Shown: in pieces, positions 21,302 through 31,640 of the stretch
Layout of the letters: each line of letters starts with the position of its first letter
Position numbering within the stretch: the stretch's first letter is position 1
Assembly: GCA_963556195.1 (NCBI GenBank)
Contig: OY744525.1
Coordinates: 56,028,946-56,092,945 of the forward strand
Direction: 5' to 3'
DNA from: Sepiola atlantica
Lineage: Eukaryota > Mollusca > Cephalopoda > Sepiida > Sepiolidae
Length of the DNA: 64,000 nucleotides
Notes under the pieces: model-generated
The model's input: the letters and a program-made list of their open reading frames with translations, nothing else
The model's database searches: none
Told to the model about the DNA's origin: nothing
Position numbers and translations under genes: made by a program

Positions 21302-22635
21302 CAGGGTGTTTCAAAAGTCTTGGGAACATTACAAATGCGTATATCTCATGAACTATTCCAGGTAGAAAAATGAAACTGGTGCCATTTTAAAGCTTGCTTA
21401 ATCAAGTTTTTGGTCATACTAATGATTTTCGTGTTATCTTTCCAGGTGCAGTAATGGCGTTCTCTAAACAAGACAAGGCATTTTGCGTCCTCCAATTTGC
21501 AAAGACTGAATCGTGGACATGTGTTCAGCGTGCATTTCGCAGGAAATTTAAAAAAGAAGCCCCTGAAAGGAAATCCATTGTCAGATGGCATGCTAAATTT
21601 GTGAAAGATGGGTGTTTGTGCCCAAGTAAGCGAACAGGTCGCCCTTCAACTTCAGAAGATGCAGTTGAGCAAGTTCGGACAGCCTTTCAGCGGAGCCCCC
21701 GTAAATCAGTGAGAAGAGCCAGCAGGGAACTTCAGCTTGCTCCAGCAACTGTATGGCATGTCTTAAAGAAACGACTGCAAATGGTACCTTACAAGCTCAA
21801 GTTGGTCCAAAAGTTGAAGGACACTGATAAGCCACTTCGCCGTGACTTTTGCATTGCAATGCAAGAGAAGTTGGAAGATAACGGCTTTGATGACCGGCTT
21901 GTTTTTAGCGATGAGGCGACCTTCCATCTGAATGGCAAAGTTAACAAGCATAACACTCGCATATGTGGTACTGAGAATCCTCATGAACTTCTTGAGCACG
22001 AGCGAGATTCACCAAAAGTGAACGTGTTTTGTGCAATTTCCAAGAAAGGTGTCTATGGACCGTTCTTCTTTGAAGAGGCAACTATCACTGGTGAATCCTA
22101 TCTCAACATGCTGGAAGACTGGTTAATGGCTCAGTTGGAACAAGCAGAATCTGATGACTTCATTTTTCAACAAGATGGTGCACCACCACCACACTGGAGT
22201 CTTAGAGTAAGGCAGTTTCTTAACACAAGGCTGCCTGGTAGATGGATTGGGAGATCTGGGCGAGGTGATGACGTTCTCATGCCCTGGCCTCCTAGGTCTC
22301 CAGATCTTACCCCGTGTGACTTTTTCCTTTGGGGCTTTGTCAAGCAACAAGTCTATGTGCCGCCCCTTCCAAGAGATATTGACGAACTAAAAGCTCGAGT
22401 AACGGCAGTTGTGGGAACCATTGACGTCAAGATGCTGGAACGCGTTTGGCAGGAAATGGACTATCGACTAGATGTCTGCCGTGTGACGAATGGTGCTCAT
22501 ATTGAGCAACTTTGAAGATTCCCCACAAAACTTGAAACTTTAACCTTTCCAACGGTACCAATTTCATTTTTCAACTCCTAATAGTTTTTGAGTTATTAAA
22601 AATCGTTATGTTCCCAAGACTTTTGAAACACCCTG
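21302..22635 (+). mobile_element. Tc1/mariner-superfamily element, apparently intact
   Basis: 1,334 bp with TA on both sides (21300-21301, 22636-22637). The terminal 28 bp are perfect inverted repeats (CAGGGTGTTTCAAAAGTCTT then GGGAACAT), and imperfect similarity continues inward for about 50 bp more (both sides contain aaaaatgaaaytggtrcc). It encloses one full-length transposase frame. Perfect ends and an open frame suggest recent insertion. Confidence 0.9.
21454..22515 (+). CDS. Tc1/mariner-superfamily transposase (DDxD)
   Basis: 353 residues from the first ATG; an upstream in-frame TTG at 21394 is not a credible start. Residues 1-110 form paired helix-turn-helix DNA-binding regions with a GRPS AT-hook-like linker. 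The catalytic triad is D153 (FSDEATF), D241 (FQQDGAPP) and D289 (PDLTPCDFFLW). The second and third Asp are separated by 47 residues, longer than the 34 of mariner and the 41 of visitor/rosa-type DD41D families, because of an extra proline and an insertion near WIGRSGRGDD. The product would bind the 28-bp ends and catalyse cut-and-paste transposition into TA. No stop or frameshift is seen. Which subfamily it belongs to is not certain. Confidence 0.9.
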   Translation: MAFSKQDKAFCVLQFAKTESWTCVQRAFRRKFKKEAPERKSIVRWHAKFVKDGCLCPSKRTGRPSTSEDAVEQVRTAFQRSPRKSVRRASRELQLAPATVWHVLKKRLQMVPYKLKLVQKLKDTDKPLRRDFCIAMQEKLEDNGFDDRLVFSDEATFHLNGKVNKHNTRICGTENPHELLEHERDSPKVNVFCAISKKGVYGPFFFEEATITGESYLNMLEDWLMAQLEQAESDDFIFQQDGAPPPHWSLRVRQFLNTRLPGRWIGRSGRGDDVLMPWPPRSPDLTPCDFFLWGFVKQQVYVPPLPRDIDELKARVTAVVGTIDVKMLERVWQEMDYRLDVCRVTNGAHIEQL

Positions 22636-22637
22636 TA

Positions 22638-22929
22638 TATTACAAATAAAAAAATAATATAAAAGAGGAAAATGTCGAACATCAATAACATTTCAGGAAT
22701 GTAACAACGAATAATAGTTAACAAATAAAATGTCCTTTTGCGAAATCAATATGCAAATATCAGGACATTTCATCGGATGTTCTGCTGGCTTGGCAGGCCG
22801 AGAGCAGACTCACGGCGTTTCCACAAATAGTGGCGATGGAGAGACAATTACTTCAACTTCTTCTAGTTTTTTTTTGTTCAGTATTTTTCGAAATTCTTCT
22901 GTATGCTACTAAAATTATTGGTATTACGG
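22638..22929. other. No recognised feature
   Basis: AT-rich stretch between the transposon and an antisense LINE remnant. Confidence 0.3.
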
Positions 22930-23600
22930 TAATTTTCTTTAATGGTCCAGGTTCACTTTAGCTCTCTGGCAAGCACCATGTATTTATTTACTTTTTCTAC
23001 CTCTTTCGTCTTCACCCTGTAAACTGTTGGGACGGCGAAATCTACAATTTGGCATGTTTTTTTCCTTCTTGTGTTACCATTACAACGTCCGGTCTTCTTG
23101 CTTGAATAAGTTTGCCGTTTCTATTTTCGTGAACGAGGAGATTTAATTTTCAAATAACTGGTTCTGGTTTATGGTTGTACCATATATCTATATCTTTACA
23201 GTGCAGTTGTTTGCACAGTTCCCAGTGGACTAATTCCCAAACCTAGCCATATTTATTTTCGGCTAACTTGCAGCATTTGCTTACAATGTAGTTTACCGTT
23301 TCGTCTTTTTTTTTTTCAGAGAATTTAACTTTGTTATTTACTTGTGTCTTGACTATCTTGGTTTTTATGTGGTTTGTTATGATTGCATTATTTTGTGTGG
23401 CTGTCAATAGTGATCCCGTTTCACATTTCAAGTGTCCTTTCCGTAGCCATGCACATGTTTGTTAGTACTCAAATTCTACGGTTTGTCTTATAAATAGTCC
23501 ATGTAGCTGCTTTTCTTTACTTCTCATTTTTTATTTTCTCGTCTTTTTGTTTCCGTTTCGCTGCTCTTCGTATTGTTCATCTTCATACTACTTTTGGCGG
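22930..23600 (-). pseudogene. LINE C-terminal region with restriction-like endonuclease
   Basis: Minus-strand frames read, in order, EKQLHGLFIRQTVEFEY, CAWLRKGHLKCETGSLLTA, the cysteine/histidine piece DETVNYIVSKCCKLAENKYG, VHWELCKQLH, IQARRPDVVMV and KTCQIVDFAVP, then EKVNKYMVLARELK. This order (tryptophan/arginine module, zinc-knuckle-like region, RPD...D endonuclease core) is familiar from the C termini of R2/R4-type non-LTR elements carrying a restriction-like endonuclease. Several stops and frameshifts make it a pseudogene. The clade assignment is inferred from the RPD-DFAVP motif. Confidence 0.65.
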
Positions 23601-24128
23601 CGGTAATCAGCATCTATCTATGTTGTGGTATGTATTTCTCTATTGTTTAAAAACAATCGTCTACACAATATTCAATACTTACGCGTCTTTTTCCTTTTTC
23701 CCCCCTTTTTACATATGGTCGGTAAGTATAATTTTTCGTGTGTAGTACTTTCGGCATAACTGGTAAAACAGTTTTTCCATGGAGTGCAAGAGACACATCT
23801 CCGCATATTTCCAGTACTCTTCTCTTTTTTTATATCACCATTGTAATTCATCTGATGTTCTTTAACCAGCTGTTATATTTTTATGGATATCGCTCCGGAC
23901 AAGGCATGACACCACTTAGTGTAAGAAGCTAAAACCAAATACAATACTACTTCAAGGTCAAAAAGTAGCCAACGATGAGTTATGTGGATAGATTCCAACT
24001 CAGAAAACAGCAATTCTTCCCTCTTTGCCAGAAAGGTCGCTCATGAAATGTGAGAACTAAAGGACAAAATAAGGTAAACCCAAGGTCCACTTTCTATTCT
24101 CCTATCTACTATCGTGTTTTAGTCCATA

Positions 24129-24617
24129 ATGGCCGGTGGCTTTCTGCAGAAGTTGAATGACAATAAGCCTTCTTATTTTCTGCATAGAATTATTCGTATT
24201 GCCATAGTTTTCATGCTTTCTAGCCCCTTCAGATATCTGGCTAAAAGCAACTCAAGGATAATTGCTAATGAATGGACAGATTGTCAGTTGAATGATGAAG
24301 AATATTATGAGAGGATTAGAATGAACAAAGTTTGATTATTTATGAGCAAGTTTTATGAGCAAGTATTTATTGACATTGGATTTGAAGACGACCAGGTTAT
24401 ATTCCACATGGAAGCAATCCCATGGTGACGTGTTCCGCAGATGGCAATTTCTTGGAAAGAAACTCTGTTCATGGAAATTTCGTTTGATATTAGGTACACG
24501 GATGAAGAAAGGACAATTCTTTGCAACGGTGTTAGTAAGACGAGTTCTCGCTATGAATCTCTTGCAAAGAGATTGAAGCTCAATCGAGCATCTTCCATGG
24601 AAATAACGACAGAATAG
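24129..24617 (+). pseudogene. 163-codon frame with two in-frame TGA codons
   Basis: A single frame runs from ATG (preceded by an in-frame TAG) to a TAG and is interrupted only by two TGA codons, after RIRMNKV and after HMEAIPW. Recognisable stretches include IIANEWTDCQLNDEEYYERI, FIDIGFEDDQVIF and FDIRYTDEERTILCNGVSK. The family is not recognised. In sequence this AT-rich far more stops are expected by chance, so it looks like a recently decayed coding exon or retrocopy. The alternatives, TGA readthrough or selenocysteine, are unsupported because no SECIS element was identified. Confidence 0.4.
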
Positions 24618-25357
24618 AGAAAAATTCTCAACGTCTCTTTGTTTTTAGCTAGGAGCAAAGTGTGGTATATGTTCTGATACTACATTTGATCTTTTCTGTC
24701 CTCGGTCAATGAAGGAGAAATCCTTGTAAGCCGAGGAAATTTTTATTTTGGTCCGAATGCATATTTGCCTAACTCTGTCTCCGTGAGGAAGAAAATGAAA
24801 ATATGGACTAACAACGTCTCTTCTGTGATAAATGGGTCGTAGAAAAAAGAAGTGATCATCCCCCACTAGCTTGCGAAGTCAATTTTGAACTCTGTCAAGG
24901 CAAGAAAGAGTGGTTTGAGCGGCACCTCCCTCCCAAGATGTGGCAGGAGCACCCCATCTTAGAGGGTCATCGATGATGAACTTGCTTCACTGCGAGTTTT
25001 GGGTTTTAAATCATTAGACTTGCTGCACCAGAAACCCAGGCATTTCTCAAAAGAATAATGCTTTCTTTTCGAATGCAATAGTATGATATGCACCACATGT
25101 TGCAGTATCAAATTACTTTAAAAGTATTGATATGCCGTTAATAGATACACTAAGCTAAAACAATTAATCGATGAATAATGCAACTCAAAACTTGAAGCCG
25201 TAAAAAAATCTTAATATTTCTATAATTATGCAACAACTGATTGTTTTGTTTTTTTAGTTCTGTTCGTCAAGTGTTTCAATATTTTACCCAGTCAAGTGAA
25301 GAATGGTAACCCACTCAAAGAATTCCACTTCTGAACGAGGCGATATACTTTCAATAT

Positions 25358-25395
<38 letters not shown>

Positions 25396-25706
25396 AGGGA
25401 GGGGGTAATTGCTGCTGGACTCACTCATCGAAAAAGGACAAGGTTAAAAATGAAGACAAGCATCTTATCAAGGACGTGTCCGGCAGACTGAACAAATTCG
25501 AGAATTGAAAATCGACTTTTCTTGAAAACTATTCACTCGTCTTTTTCTTTCATTTTCTTTTTCTTTCATTTTCTTTTTCTTTTTTTTATTAACAACTAGC
25601 TGGCTTTTCCTGTTCTCTATTGCTTCGCAAAGTTCATTAATTTAAAATGATAAACATTTCATTCATAACTTTGTTGTAAACACGAAACAAATATTTTTCG
25701 TCTATT
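24618..25706. other. No gene; simple repeats
   Basis: Contains a (GA)n tract followed by G-rich sequence at 25361-25405 and a CTTTTT/TTTCATTTT-rich tract at 25545-25585. No coding sequence was recognised. Confidence 0.4.
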
Positions 25707-25714
25707 CATATAGA

Positions 25715-26239
25715 GGCAATGTTCAAGTACGACTCACTCTAAGAGCAGTTTCTGCGGCGCTGCTACGGTGTTACGCCGCCATCCGTACCCGATAATAAAC
25801 TTCGTACTTAACAACTTCCGGTATTCTTTAGTTTAATTTTCTCTAGTTTCTGGTAGTCAATTTTCTGGTTTTATTTCTTTTGTATTTTATGATAATGAAT
25901 TATATCGTACAAGACGTACTAACCGCAGCACATTTCAATAGCTACCTGCAGGAGTTTCTCTGGCGGCGACAAGTAAAAGTAAATTACTTCGGCCGTATAA
26001 TATATGCGATCCGACAGTACTATGATTTCTGAAACAACCTATTTTATTATTTTCCCTCTGTGATTATTTATTTTTAGTAACTGCGATTATTTATTTTTGT
26101 CTAATAAATTATTTAAAATAAAATTCAGTACAAAACTAACCAAAACAGGAAGTTTTTTATTATTGGAACCAATTTCGAACGGACACCGTTTCCGGTTGGA
26201 AACAACTTTGCTTAGAGTTAGTCGTACTTGAACATTGCC
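25715..26239. mobile_element. Non-autonomous DNA transposon with 8-bp TSD
   Basis: 525 bp flanked by the exact 8-bp duplication CATATAGA (25707-25714, 26240-26247). The ends are inverted repeats of about 40 bp: GGCAATGTTCAAGTACGACT, then (c/a)actctaag. No open frame of interest. The 8-bp target duplication points to a hAT, P or Merlin-type mobilising transposase. Confidence 0.85.
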
Positions 26240-26247
26240 CATATAGA

Positions 26248-26660
26248 TAGATAAACATTAATATTTTGGTAATTTCGATAAAAAAAAACTTATTTATCTT
26301 TTAAACGTGACCGGAAAGAAAGTAAAAGAAAGAATAAATGAATTTTCACTTGCAATTTAGAAATAGGTCGCAGCATATGGAAAATCAAATCGGCTCCTCT
26401 GAAGAAAGGAACATTTGTACACAAACTATTTGTTATATTAAAACCGAAAGAATCACTGAATTTAAAAGGAAAAAGAATTTAAAAAATAATAATAATAGTT
26501 ATAGTTTTTTTTTTAGTTAATTACTAACATGTCTTTATTCAAAACCAATAAACAAATTAGTTAATGTTGCGACTGATATCGCTTATACATAAGCAGTATA
26601 TAAAAAATATGGTACGTATATTATGTAAAGTTGAATTAACTTTAAATAAGGCGTTTTGAC
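26248..26660. other. No recognised feature
   Basis: AT-rich. A 60-codon frame at 26338 is not convincing. Confidence 0.3.
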
Positions 26661-26661
26661 G

Positions 26662-27447
26662 TTACGAGTAATGCAAAAAATTGTTCTGTCGGTTTAGGCT
26701 TTTCCCGGACTTGTAATTACAAGGTGGAACACAAGAATTTGCCTTATCGCCAAATCTCTTGTGCTTCCAACACATTCCTCTCTCCTGGCCTCGTTCTCTG
26801 GAGTGGCTGCGGGTATCACCATGCCTCTGACGTTGCTTCTCCTTCAGGGTTAAGTTTTCTACTTCCTCCGCCATCTTATTCATGCGGGCTTCCAATCTCT
26901 GCTGCCCCTCCAACAGTCTCGTTAGCACATCGTCCTTGTCTGATGTCTGCACACCGGCCACAGCTGACGGCTGTGTGGACAGTATGTCAGCTATGTGGTC
27001 CGCTATAACCGCAAGCTGTTCGACTGGTGTGGATTCGTCCTGCGTAGCGATAGCCACCTTATAGTGCGTTGGTATTCGCTGGAGGAATATATGTTTGACG
27101 ATGCTCTTATCCATCGCCCCCTCTGCTAACTTTTGTAGGCGTTTTAAGAATTGCGACGGTTTGCTATCTCCCAGAGTTTCCTGGTAAATCCGTTTATGCA
27201 TTGAGACTGTCACAGCCGTTGTAACTCTCTCACGAAGCACGTCATATGGCTTCTCTGTGGGAGGGGAGATAATTAATTCTCTTACCTCCGCGATTACGTC
27301 TTGAGGCAAGATCGCTACTACATAGCAGAATTTATCTGTCTGCCCAGATATAGCTTTCTGTCTAAATAACAAGTCAAGCTGGGCGAAAAACAGAGCGGGG
27401 TCGTCACGTACACGCGTCGGGTTTAAACTAAACGTTGGCGACGCCAT
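26662..27447 (-). pseudogene. CsRn1-like gag (3' truncated)
   Basis: 261 residues from ATG. A capsid-like helical region is followed by a charged stretch (RQRHGDTRSHSRERGQERG) and a zinc knuckle CWKHKRFGDKANSCVPPC, i.e. C-H-C-C rather than the usual C-C-H-C. A CHCC gag motif is a known hallmark of the CsRn1 clade of Ty3/gypsy elements. The frame ends soon after the knuckle with unrelated residues, and no protease or pol follows, so the element is truncated. Its 5' LTR is probably LTR X at 28462, upstream on the minus strand. Confidence 0.8.
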
Positions 27448-27868
27448 TAAAACTATTTATTTTATAGTTTGTTTATTGTCCACGGCGAGTGCTTGCTGAT
27501 AAAATTCGCTCACCACTTCGGCCGTACAGTAGTAGTAGCAGCTACCGATAACTTGGGAGGGGAGGGGCTGCGTGACGTGGCAGATTGAATCAGCCAATCA
27601 CATGGCAGGCGCGCAGGATGACTTGGAGAAGGCAAGCGGCCAAAACCCGAATATTTTAGTAAAAAAATATTTCGGCGACAGAGAAAAGATGTCGTTTCGT
27701 TTCAATACTGTAACTAAAACGTACTTAGTTTGTTTCTCTTTAATTTTTTATTTTTTAAATACATTTACTTGATAAGGATTCCGTGTTCTAACGTTTTTGC
27801 TTTTATTTTACTAAATTGCACGATACTACGCATTTTAACGTCTTTAGTTTTTAAGGGAAGGGATTTAT

Positions 27869-28346
27869 GGGTATATGTTACGACGCTCAGCAGAGGCGCG
27901 AACGGGGTCAAAAAAAAGAACGAGAAAGTGTTTAAAAACATAAATTTGCAACAAGTGAAGTTGACCTGCGACGAGAATAGATATTTTTCCACTTACCTAT
28001 GTATTTTGTTTTTATTTTTACGTTGTATAAATGGGTTTTTATTAGATGTAAAAAAAAAAATTCTTGTTTTTTTTAACATCGAATTTGACAACACAGAAAA
28101 TGGCGCCTGTCCACTATGTTATTAGATCCCCTCCACTACGCGGCCATCTTGGATTTGTGCGTTTTGCCTGTGCCGAATACTTAAATTTCAAATAAATAGC
28201 AATTAAAACGGGTTAAAAATCTTTTTAATAGTTGGAAAAGACACAGGCAAGTTTGAAAATAACTTTTACAGCCTACAGTTACTTTTATTTGTTGAATATT
28301 TGTTTTTTGAGCGTTTTTACTCTGCTGAGCGTCGTAAAAGATTCCC
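27869..28346. mobile_element. Non-autonomous DNA transposon (8-bp TSD), copy 2
   Basis: 478 bp flanked by exact GGATTTAT (27861-27868, 28347-28354). Ends: left GGGTATATGTTACGACGCTC; right in reverse GGGAATCTTTTACGACGCTC. The interior matches copy 1 (7199-7653) in reverse, for example gcaacaagtgaagttgacct against its complement. It sits in the presumed leader of the CsRn1-like element, so it inserted after that element. Confidence 0.85.
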
Positions 28347-28367
28347 GGATTTATTCTAAACTAAACA

Positions 28368-28370
<3 letters not shown>

Positions 28371-28434
<64 letters not shown>
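28371..28434. repeat. (TA)n microsatellite
   Basis: About 32 uninterrupted TA units. Confidence 0.95.
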
Positions 28435-28438
<4 letters not shown>

Positions 28439-29015
28439 ATTCTAAGCTCGGGAGTCACCAGTGTTAGGGTTGTAGTTTATTTCCTGTACTTATCTACGGG
28501 GAAACCAGACCTCTTAAATATGCTATGAGAAAATACGAAATAAGGGAAAATACAACCAAGTACAAAATACACATTTATTACATATCGAGGAACGTAAAAG
28601 GGCTACGACATAACATAACAAGAACATACAATATTTTATTTACTCACCGCTTGCGGTGGAGACTACCAGAACTGGTAGAGTGTACATCGTTTCGTTCGCG
28701 TGGTGTCCTGACCAGCGCGGCGAAATTCAACCTTCCTTCGCTTTGTCCTTCGCTAGTCTTTTTGTCCTTTCTGAGGGGACACTACCCACCTTTTATATTA
28801 TGCGTTGATACAGGTGAGTATTAAATAAAACATGTTAGTAACTTGTTATTGAAGCATTCATTAACAGAGGCGAGACACACGTGTGAACGTAACAAGCAAT
28901 TTATTTACACTGAATACATAGCAGTTTACCACTAATACAAGTAGTGGGAGGTTGCCGTCAAGAGTGACGGTAGGAGTCACTAAGTCAACGGGAGATAACT
29001 CGTGTTTACGTAACA

Positions 29016-29035
29016 TCTCCGTTTTTTTTTTCTTT
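29016..29035 (-). promoter_or_regulatory. Polypurine tract
   Basis: The minus strand reads an A-rich purine run ending ACGGAGA directly before the 3' LTR start TGTTACG. It is expected to prime plus-strand DNA synthesis. Confidence 0.7.
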
Positions 29036-29082
29036 GTTTTAACTGAAAAATAAAAGTATTTTTATTTTTAGAGTTTTCTCAT

Positions 29083-30519
29083 TTAGTCTCTGTATCGGGC
29101 TGGACATTTAATTGGTCTCCCTTTCTTTGTGGAGTTTGGTATTATTTTGTTTTCCGAGCTTGTTTTTGATACGACTTGTTTTCGACTATTTTCTTGGTTA
29201 AATATGTTTTCATAGTCGTGTTTGATTTTGAACTTTTGATTTTCTTTTGTTTTTAAAATATGACGTCTGTTGCGCCGTACATATTTTCCTTGTTCTGTTT
29301 TTATTAGATATGAACGAGGCTCTTTTAATTTTTTCACAACCTTACCTTTTCGGTTCCATTTTTCTTGTGAAAGAATACGGACAGTATCGTCTTTCTTTAG
29401 TTCTGGTAGCTCTCTGGACTTTTTATTTATTTCATACTTTTTCATTGTTTTGTTATGCATGATATTTGGAAGATTTGTCCTTAGCGTTCTTTTCATCAAC
29501 TGTTGGGCTGGTGACGGGGTTTTATCTTTTAATGGTGAAGTCCGTAACGCTAACATTGCTAGGTATGGGTCTTGTCTACTTTCAAACGATTTCTTTAATG
29601 TTCTTTTAATTGTTTGAATGTTTCTTTCTACTAAGCCATTCGACTGTGGATAGTTCGGACTTGTCGTGATATGCCTGAAATCCCAATATTTAGCAAATTG
29701 TCTAAATTCTGATGATCGGTACTCGGGTCCATTGTCACTAATCACTATTTGTGGAATGCCAAATTTTGCGAAGGTGTTTTTTATTTTATTGATCACCGTA
29801 CTTGATTTGCAGTCATCAAGTTTGTGGATATCGAAATATCTAGTCGTGTAGTCTATTATCACTACATATGCTTTACTATATAAGTAAAATACGTCTGTCG
29901 CAACTTTGGTCCATGGTGTTACGGGTATTTCATGGTGTATTAGTGATTCTGACGGTTGTCGGTTTCTGTGATCTAGACAATGTGTGCATGTGCTAACCAT
30001 TTCTTTTATTTGATTGTTTATGTTAGGCCAATATACGACCTCTTTTGCTCTTGTAATGCACTTTTCTATGCCCAAATGTCCAGTGTGGATTTTTTGTAGG
30101 GCTTCCTTCCTTAAGGAGGTTGGGACCACTATTCGTGTACCTTTCAATACTAGTCCTTTCACAACCGATATGTCATCGCGGACTGGCATATATGGTGCTA
30201 TAGTGGGTGGCACGTCCATTTTTTCTGGCCAAGTTGATGTCGCATATTTCATGAGCATTTTTAGTGTTGGGTCTTTCCCAGTCTCCTCACGGTATATGTT
30301 GAGTTTTTGGTCGCTCATTGGATATTGTTTTATAATGGTATGGATATATTTGTCCATTTCTGTATCCGATATTTCTTGTTCGCTGTCTGATATGTATGCA
30401 CGTGATAATGCATCAGCAATTACGGATTCTCGCCCTGGAATGTATATTACTTCGAATTCGTATCTCTGAAGCGCGAGTATGAATCTTTGTATTCTCGGAG
30501 GGCTTTTTGTAATGGATTT
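29083..30519 (-). pseudogene. Integrase and RNase H end of gypsy pol
   Basis: From the first ATG at 30357 there are 424 residues. An HHCC zinc-binding motif (H91/H94 in KIHTGHLG, CTHC at 124-127) is followed by the catalytic core D155 (KVATDVF), D208 (VISDNGPEY) and E244 (GLVERN), with 35 residues between D208 and E244. A basic C-terminal region follows. The core is undamaged. The frame is open upstream to 30519, where a stop separates it from RT/RNase H; the RNase H end (ADALSRAY) lies in that upstream part. Integrase would insert the cDNA, consistent with the 5-bp target duplication. Confidence 0.85.
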
Positions 30520-31515
30520 TTAAAAAAATTGCCTTAATGGTTTGTGATCATTTTCTATGAGAAATTTTCTTCCATAGATATATTGGTGGAATTTGTTGCA
30601 GGCGAACACTATGCTGAGCGTTTCCAATTCTATCAGGCAGTAATTTTGTTCTGCTGAGGTTGTCGATCGTGACGCGTATGACACGGGTAACCATTTTTCA
30701 TCATGTTTCTGTTGTAACACTGCACCCAATCCATGTTTGCTGGCATCGGTGGTGATTTTAATTTCTTTGCTGGGATCATAAAATTTTAAAACTGGTAGGC
30801 TAGTTATTATCCGTTTTAGTTTTTCTATAGCCTCTATTTGAGGTTTATCAAATGACCACAGCGTATCGTTGTGTAGCAGTACTCTCAACGGTGTAGTTAC
30901 CTCTGAGTACTCTGGTATGAACTTGCACAGGTAGTTGGTCATTCCCAAAAATCGTTGGATATCTTTTTTATTTTCGGGTAGAGGCATGTGTGTTATTGCC
31001 TTTATTTTAGAAGGGTCTGGTTTTATTCCTTCATCAGTGATCAAATGACCTAAATATGTTAATTGCTTTGTTGCAAATTCACATTTATTTTTGTTTAATT
31101 TTAATCCAGCTTTGCGTAGTTGACTGAATACTTTGTCTAATGTTTTTATATGGTCCTCTAATGTTTCTGACCATATTATTATGTCGTCCTGTGAGTTCTT
31201 CGTTCCAGGTATGCCTTCTATTATTTTTGCAACTTGTGCTTGAAAAATTTCAGAGGCACTATGTATTCCATATGGCAGGCGCGTGAACGAATAACGACCA
31301 AATGGCGAATTAAATGTTAATAGCTTAGAGCTTTCTTCATCAACGGGTATTTGCCAATAACCATTTGAAGCGTCTAATTTCGTGAAATATTTTGGATTTT
31401 CCATTTCTGCAAATATTTCTTCGGCGGCGGGTAATTTGTAGTGTTCTCTTTTTATGGCCTTGTTTAGGTCTCTAGGGTCCAAACATAGTCTTAATTTTCC
31501 GTTCGGTTTCTCCAC
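30520..31515 (-). pseudogene. Gypsy reverse transcriptase-RNase H segment
   Basis: 331 residues with RT blocks (YFTKLDASNGYWQIPVDEES, FGRYSFTRLPYGIHSASEIF), the catalytic block reading NSQDDIIIWSE, then KLNKNKCEFATKQLTYLGH and the start of RNase H (ITTDASKHGLGAVLQQ). The usual tyrosine of YxDD is serine here; both aspartates are kept. A stop truncates the frame within RNase H (after PLRQFF), and upstream a stop lies where the fingers region continues (after VEEPTD), so the segment is flanked by nonsense changes. Confidence 0.85.
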
Positions 31516-31640
31516 TATTACCAGAGAATTTACTTAATCTGTCGGTTCTTCAACGGGTTTTATTATTCCCATTTTTGTCATTTTTTCTAACTCCTTTTTT
31601 AATTTTGGTTTCATCCCAAACGGTATGTTCCTTGGAGGAT

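Noticed and set aside
24655..24695. U2-like words (caaagtgtggtatatgttctgat; gatcaaatgtagtatcag on the other strand)
   Set aside because: Too short and too diverged, with no SINE body beside them; treated as coincidence.
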